Below, in pieces: positions 60,956 through 64,000 of a stretch of DNA of 64,000 nt. Under the pieces are notes generated by a model. The model saw nothing but the letters and a program-made list of their open reading frames with translations, was not told where the DNA came from and made no database searches. Source of the DNA: Silurus meridionalis (taxonomy: Eukaryota; Chordata; Actinopteri; Siluriformes; Siluridae). The position numbers were made by a program, and so were the translations under genes. The first letter of the stretch is position 1; each line of letters begins with the position of its first letter. Where the stretch lies: contig NC_060898.1 in NCBI RefSeq assembly GCF_014805685.1, positions 6,166,001 to 6,230,000 on the forward strand, written 5' to 3'.

Positions 60956-63748
60956 AGTTATTTAACTTATTAAAACAGGTATGTGTTTAAACTGAATCCA
61001 TGGAAACTAGTATAAATAGGCACTGTAGATGAAGCCAGAGATTTACATAAATAGCTGCTGCTGCGAAAAAATGTAGCTGCTGCACAAAATCCAGTGTCGG
61101 TATCTTGGCAAACATTTTTATCTACAAAAATATTATTATTATTATTTTTATATTGAAAATATGATAAAAACATTAAGGATAAAGACAAACATGGTACAAT
61201 TGCAGGATATTGGCATTTTAGTGAAGCGTTATGAAAATGTTTTTTGTTTTTTGGAAATTTGTTTAAAAATTACGTTTTTTAGATGAGATTAGCTCTGATA
61301 TTGCAAAATACAATTTCATGCGTTGGGGTAAATTTTTATTTAGATGCTATTAAGAATGCAGAATTCAGTGGGCAATTTCCTTATGATAAAAAGAAGTGAA
61401 GACATAACCGGTCTCTGACAACCCATAATAATAATTCACAGTCAGTATTAAAAGTTTGCAGGTTTAAAAAATGCAATGCTAGCAAGGTCTGGTAGTAAGG
61501 AAGGCATCAGCAGGTGGCAAGGAAGTCTTCAGCAGCCAACGAGAAGAAAGAGAAAGAAAGAAAGCAAGGTTTAGAAACCATGTGAGTATTCTGAAAAGAG
61601 CAAGGCTGCCTTTTTAAATTAGTACCATTCACTCTTCACAATTTTTTATGATAGGCTGAGTTAATCTTTGACAAGCTAGAGCCAGGTGCTGGCAGCAGAC
61701 AAAAAGGCTAAACTGACAGTCTGCTAGCTATATTAAGATCTCACCCAGGTTAACAGGATATTTTATTAATTTTGTTGTAATAATCTAATTGATTTAAAAT
61801 TCAGCCTGAGCATTTAATCTGATGGTAGGGCTACTCAATATTGAATCTCTTCAAGAAAAAAATCTAAATCTAAAGCACTAATTATAAATTAAGCTTCAAC
61901 TAAATATAAACTTTTTCAGTGATTTTGCTGTCTATTATTATCCGTCAGACAAAAAATGCTGAATGGAATAATTGCTATTTATTACGTAAAACCGTAAAAA
62001 TAAAACTGTATGTTTTTGCTAAGTGTGTGCCTGAATTTGCAAAAAGAGCCTGTCAATATTATGTTGTATCTTAAATGGCTAGTCTCAAGTTCTCCACCTT
62101 AAATTTTTTACCTGTACTCTGGCTTCAGATTAACCAGTGGAGAGCATCAAAGTTTATATAGTAAATTGATGATCCAAATGGCAGAAAATCACTCATGGAT
62201 TCTTGGTTGCAATTAGATTTCAATGTATTTTCATCTAGCACTTGGTCACTGGCTGGCTGATAAACTGCATCTCCACAAATTGTTCACCTTGCAGTTTAAT
62301 CAGTTGTTCTTAAATCTCAACTATGCTAAAGGTTTGCACTTTTCATTCATTCTGTTTTGTGCTACATTCTGGAAAGTATTTGTCCAGAGTGGCTTTAAGG
62401 GTGTATGAATAATTTCTCTCGAAACTACTTAAACTTAACACTTCTTGTCTAATCAATACTGTAGCTCAATTGATTACAGCATAATTATTTATAATTGATT
62501 TCATTTTACTCTGACATTCCATCTATCATGCAACATGCTCCATCAGTACAGATAGCTAAACATGACTCCCCTTTGTGATAATTGGCTACAAAGTAATCAT
62601 CTATTTAATCTGCTGAGTTGAGAAAATCATCTTTGACAAAAATATCATGAAGGTATGTTACTTAGGTTATCAAATAGGCATTGACATTTTTGTAAACTCA
62701 TCCAACTGAATTCAGATAACAAATTTGTTAGTTTTTGTGGATATTTTCGTACAAACTGGACATAACAGGTCACCAAGGTCCAGGAATTAGAAATTTAGGC
62801 AGAGCAATCTGAATCTAACTAGAGAATTTCAACATAACTTTTGATAATTTGCAATACTTTTTAAGAAAAGCCTTGTTTGGACAGGTTCTTTATCACTACT
62901 TTGATATAAACGAGTCACAATCAGTGTTTGTGACTCAAACACAGTTTCAATATTCTAGATTAGATTAAATACCAATTTGTTTATTTAGGCATTTTGAACC
63001 ACTTTGAGTTCATTCTAGTTCATTGCTTCTCCCTGGTTGATATATTAGACTTTTCTAAGATTCACTTCTTTGTTTACTGTATGAGCAAAGAGTATGCTAA
63101 AGGTGTATGTGGCAATCATTGCCTGGGGCTCATGATCTTACAACTTTTCTGAAACTTTTTTTTGCCTGCAATGCATCCCAAATAGCCTGATGTGAAATCT
63201 TCACCATGTGCCTGTAAAACTGAATCTATAAAAACTGTATTTTTGTTAGCAATCACCATAAAAAAAAAACAGTGAGAGAACTGGATTTCTTATAACAGTA
63301 AGCTCATCTTGCATGCATTGGTGGCCAGGTGACTTTGGCATGATCTTGTTGCTAAACATGTATTTTCTGAATCTTTAGTCACAGTTCATTAAACTTACAG
63401 CATTTAATGTTGGTAAACCTTGGGGTAGTTGGTATGGTAGCAGTACTATTTAAACCAAACTGTGGCTTTTCATTTCTTAGATCATTTGCCACACCAAAAA
63501 ATACAGAGATTGTTGGCAATCGGTGGCAAACTGAAAACTCTCTTGTCCAAAAGGATACAGCCTGATGTGCCTTAGCACTCCCAGCATTAGAGTCATGCAT
63601 ACTACATTCCTCTTTACACAGTTAGCTGGAGCCAAATTGGCCTTTACACAACAAGCCATTTATCATTCACCATATGCTTAATATATTTGGTCAGTTATTA
63701 GTAGGAAGTGCTGTTATTTTTGCACAAATAAATGCAATAGTGTAGCAA
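60956..63748. other. Non-coding stretch, nothing recognised
   Basis: About 2.8 kb, AT-rich. Overlapping minus-strand frames at 63379-63659 (60 and 73 residues) caught attention because two frames look protein-like, but no family was recognised. Confidence 0.4.
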
Positions 63749-63792
<44 letters not shown>

Positions 63793-63807
63793 ATAATAAT
63801 AATAATA
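63749..63807. repeat. (CTA)n then (ATA)n compound microsatellite
   Basis: About 14 CTA units to 63791, then five ATA units: a phase and unit switch by a single-base change. Confidence 0.96.
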
Positions 63808-64000
63808 GAAAAGCAATTAAATTGATCCTGGAGAATCCTAATATAAAATAACTGACCCACTTATCCAGGACTTTAGGAGGAAAGCCTCCATTTCAGCCAA
63901 TTTACTTCAGGATTATAAAGGTGGAACATGTCAACTCATGGTCTTCAAAATCATAAAACTCTTGAAAAATGAATTTGAACTTAAAACCTTATAATCTCTT

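Noticed and set aside
63379..63659. Overlapping minus-strand frames that look protein-like
   Set aside because: No family could be named and the frames end in stops on both sides; possibly an old transposase but unsupported.

Overview
The window is nuclear DNA from a ray-finned fish. Three things point that way: one recognisable vertebrate gene split by introns (aqp3), many long (CA/GT)n and (ATCT)n microsatellites, and a dense scatter of repeat types I associate with teleosts (Tc1/mariner, hAT, DIRS-like, LINE, tRNA-derived SINEs). A repeat carrying GAAGAAACCTTGAGAGGAAC makes an otophysan fish, perhaps a catfish, my best guess; that is memory, not a search. No bacterial operon, CRISPR array, rRNA gene or intact tRNA gene was seen.

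Left edge (1-3,060): the 5' half of aqp3, the aquaglyceroporin gene, lies on the minus strand. Exons 1-3 (2687-2794, 789-915, 115-252) join in frame with GT/AG introns and encode residues 1-124 plus one base; the remaining exons lie beyond position 1. The first pore motif reads Asn-Pro-Thr instead of Asn-Pro-Ala. A (GT)n tract lies about 75-135 bp upstream of the start codon.

Rest of the window (3,061-64,000): I recognise no further host exon. Mobile-element relics are common: a LINE with its endonuclease and reverse transcriptase cores deleted (10.7-11.7 kb), a gutted mariner (14.1-14.7 kb), two Tc1 remnants side by side (20.4-21.15 kb) and another at about 26.6-27.1 kb, a hAT-type element (30.55-31.04 kb), and a collapsed DIRS-like retroelement (34.03-35.37 kb). 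There are also eight copies of a TIR element ending CACTATAT (here 'element A'), four of a second dispersed repeat ('element B') and five of a tRNA-derived SINE.

Between these relics lie repeat-poor stretches of mixed composition rich in homeodomain-like TAAT cores (about 22.3-22.8, 25.2-25.5, 39.58-39.78, 43.1-43.45, 56.45-56.72, 58.35-58.8 and 60.1-60.95 kb). They are the best candidates for conserved regulatory elements, as expected if this is a gene desert. The oddest structure is a perfect 146-bp palindrome at 32055-32200. I found no convincing new multi-gene system; the strongest leads are the aqp3 pore change, the palindrome and the internally deleted elements.
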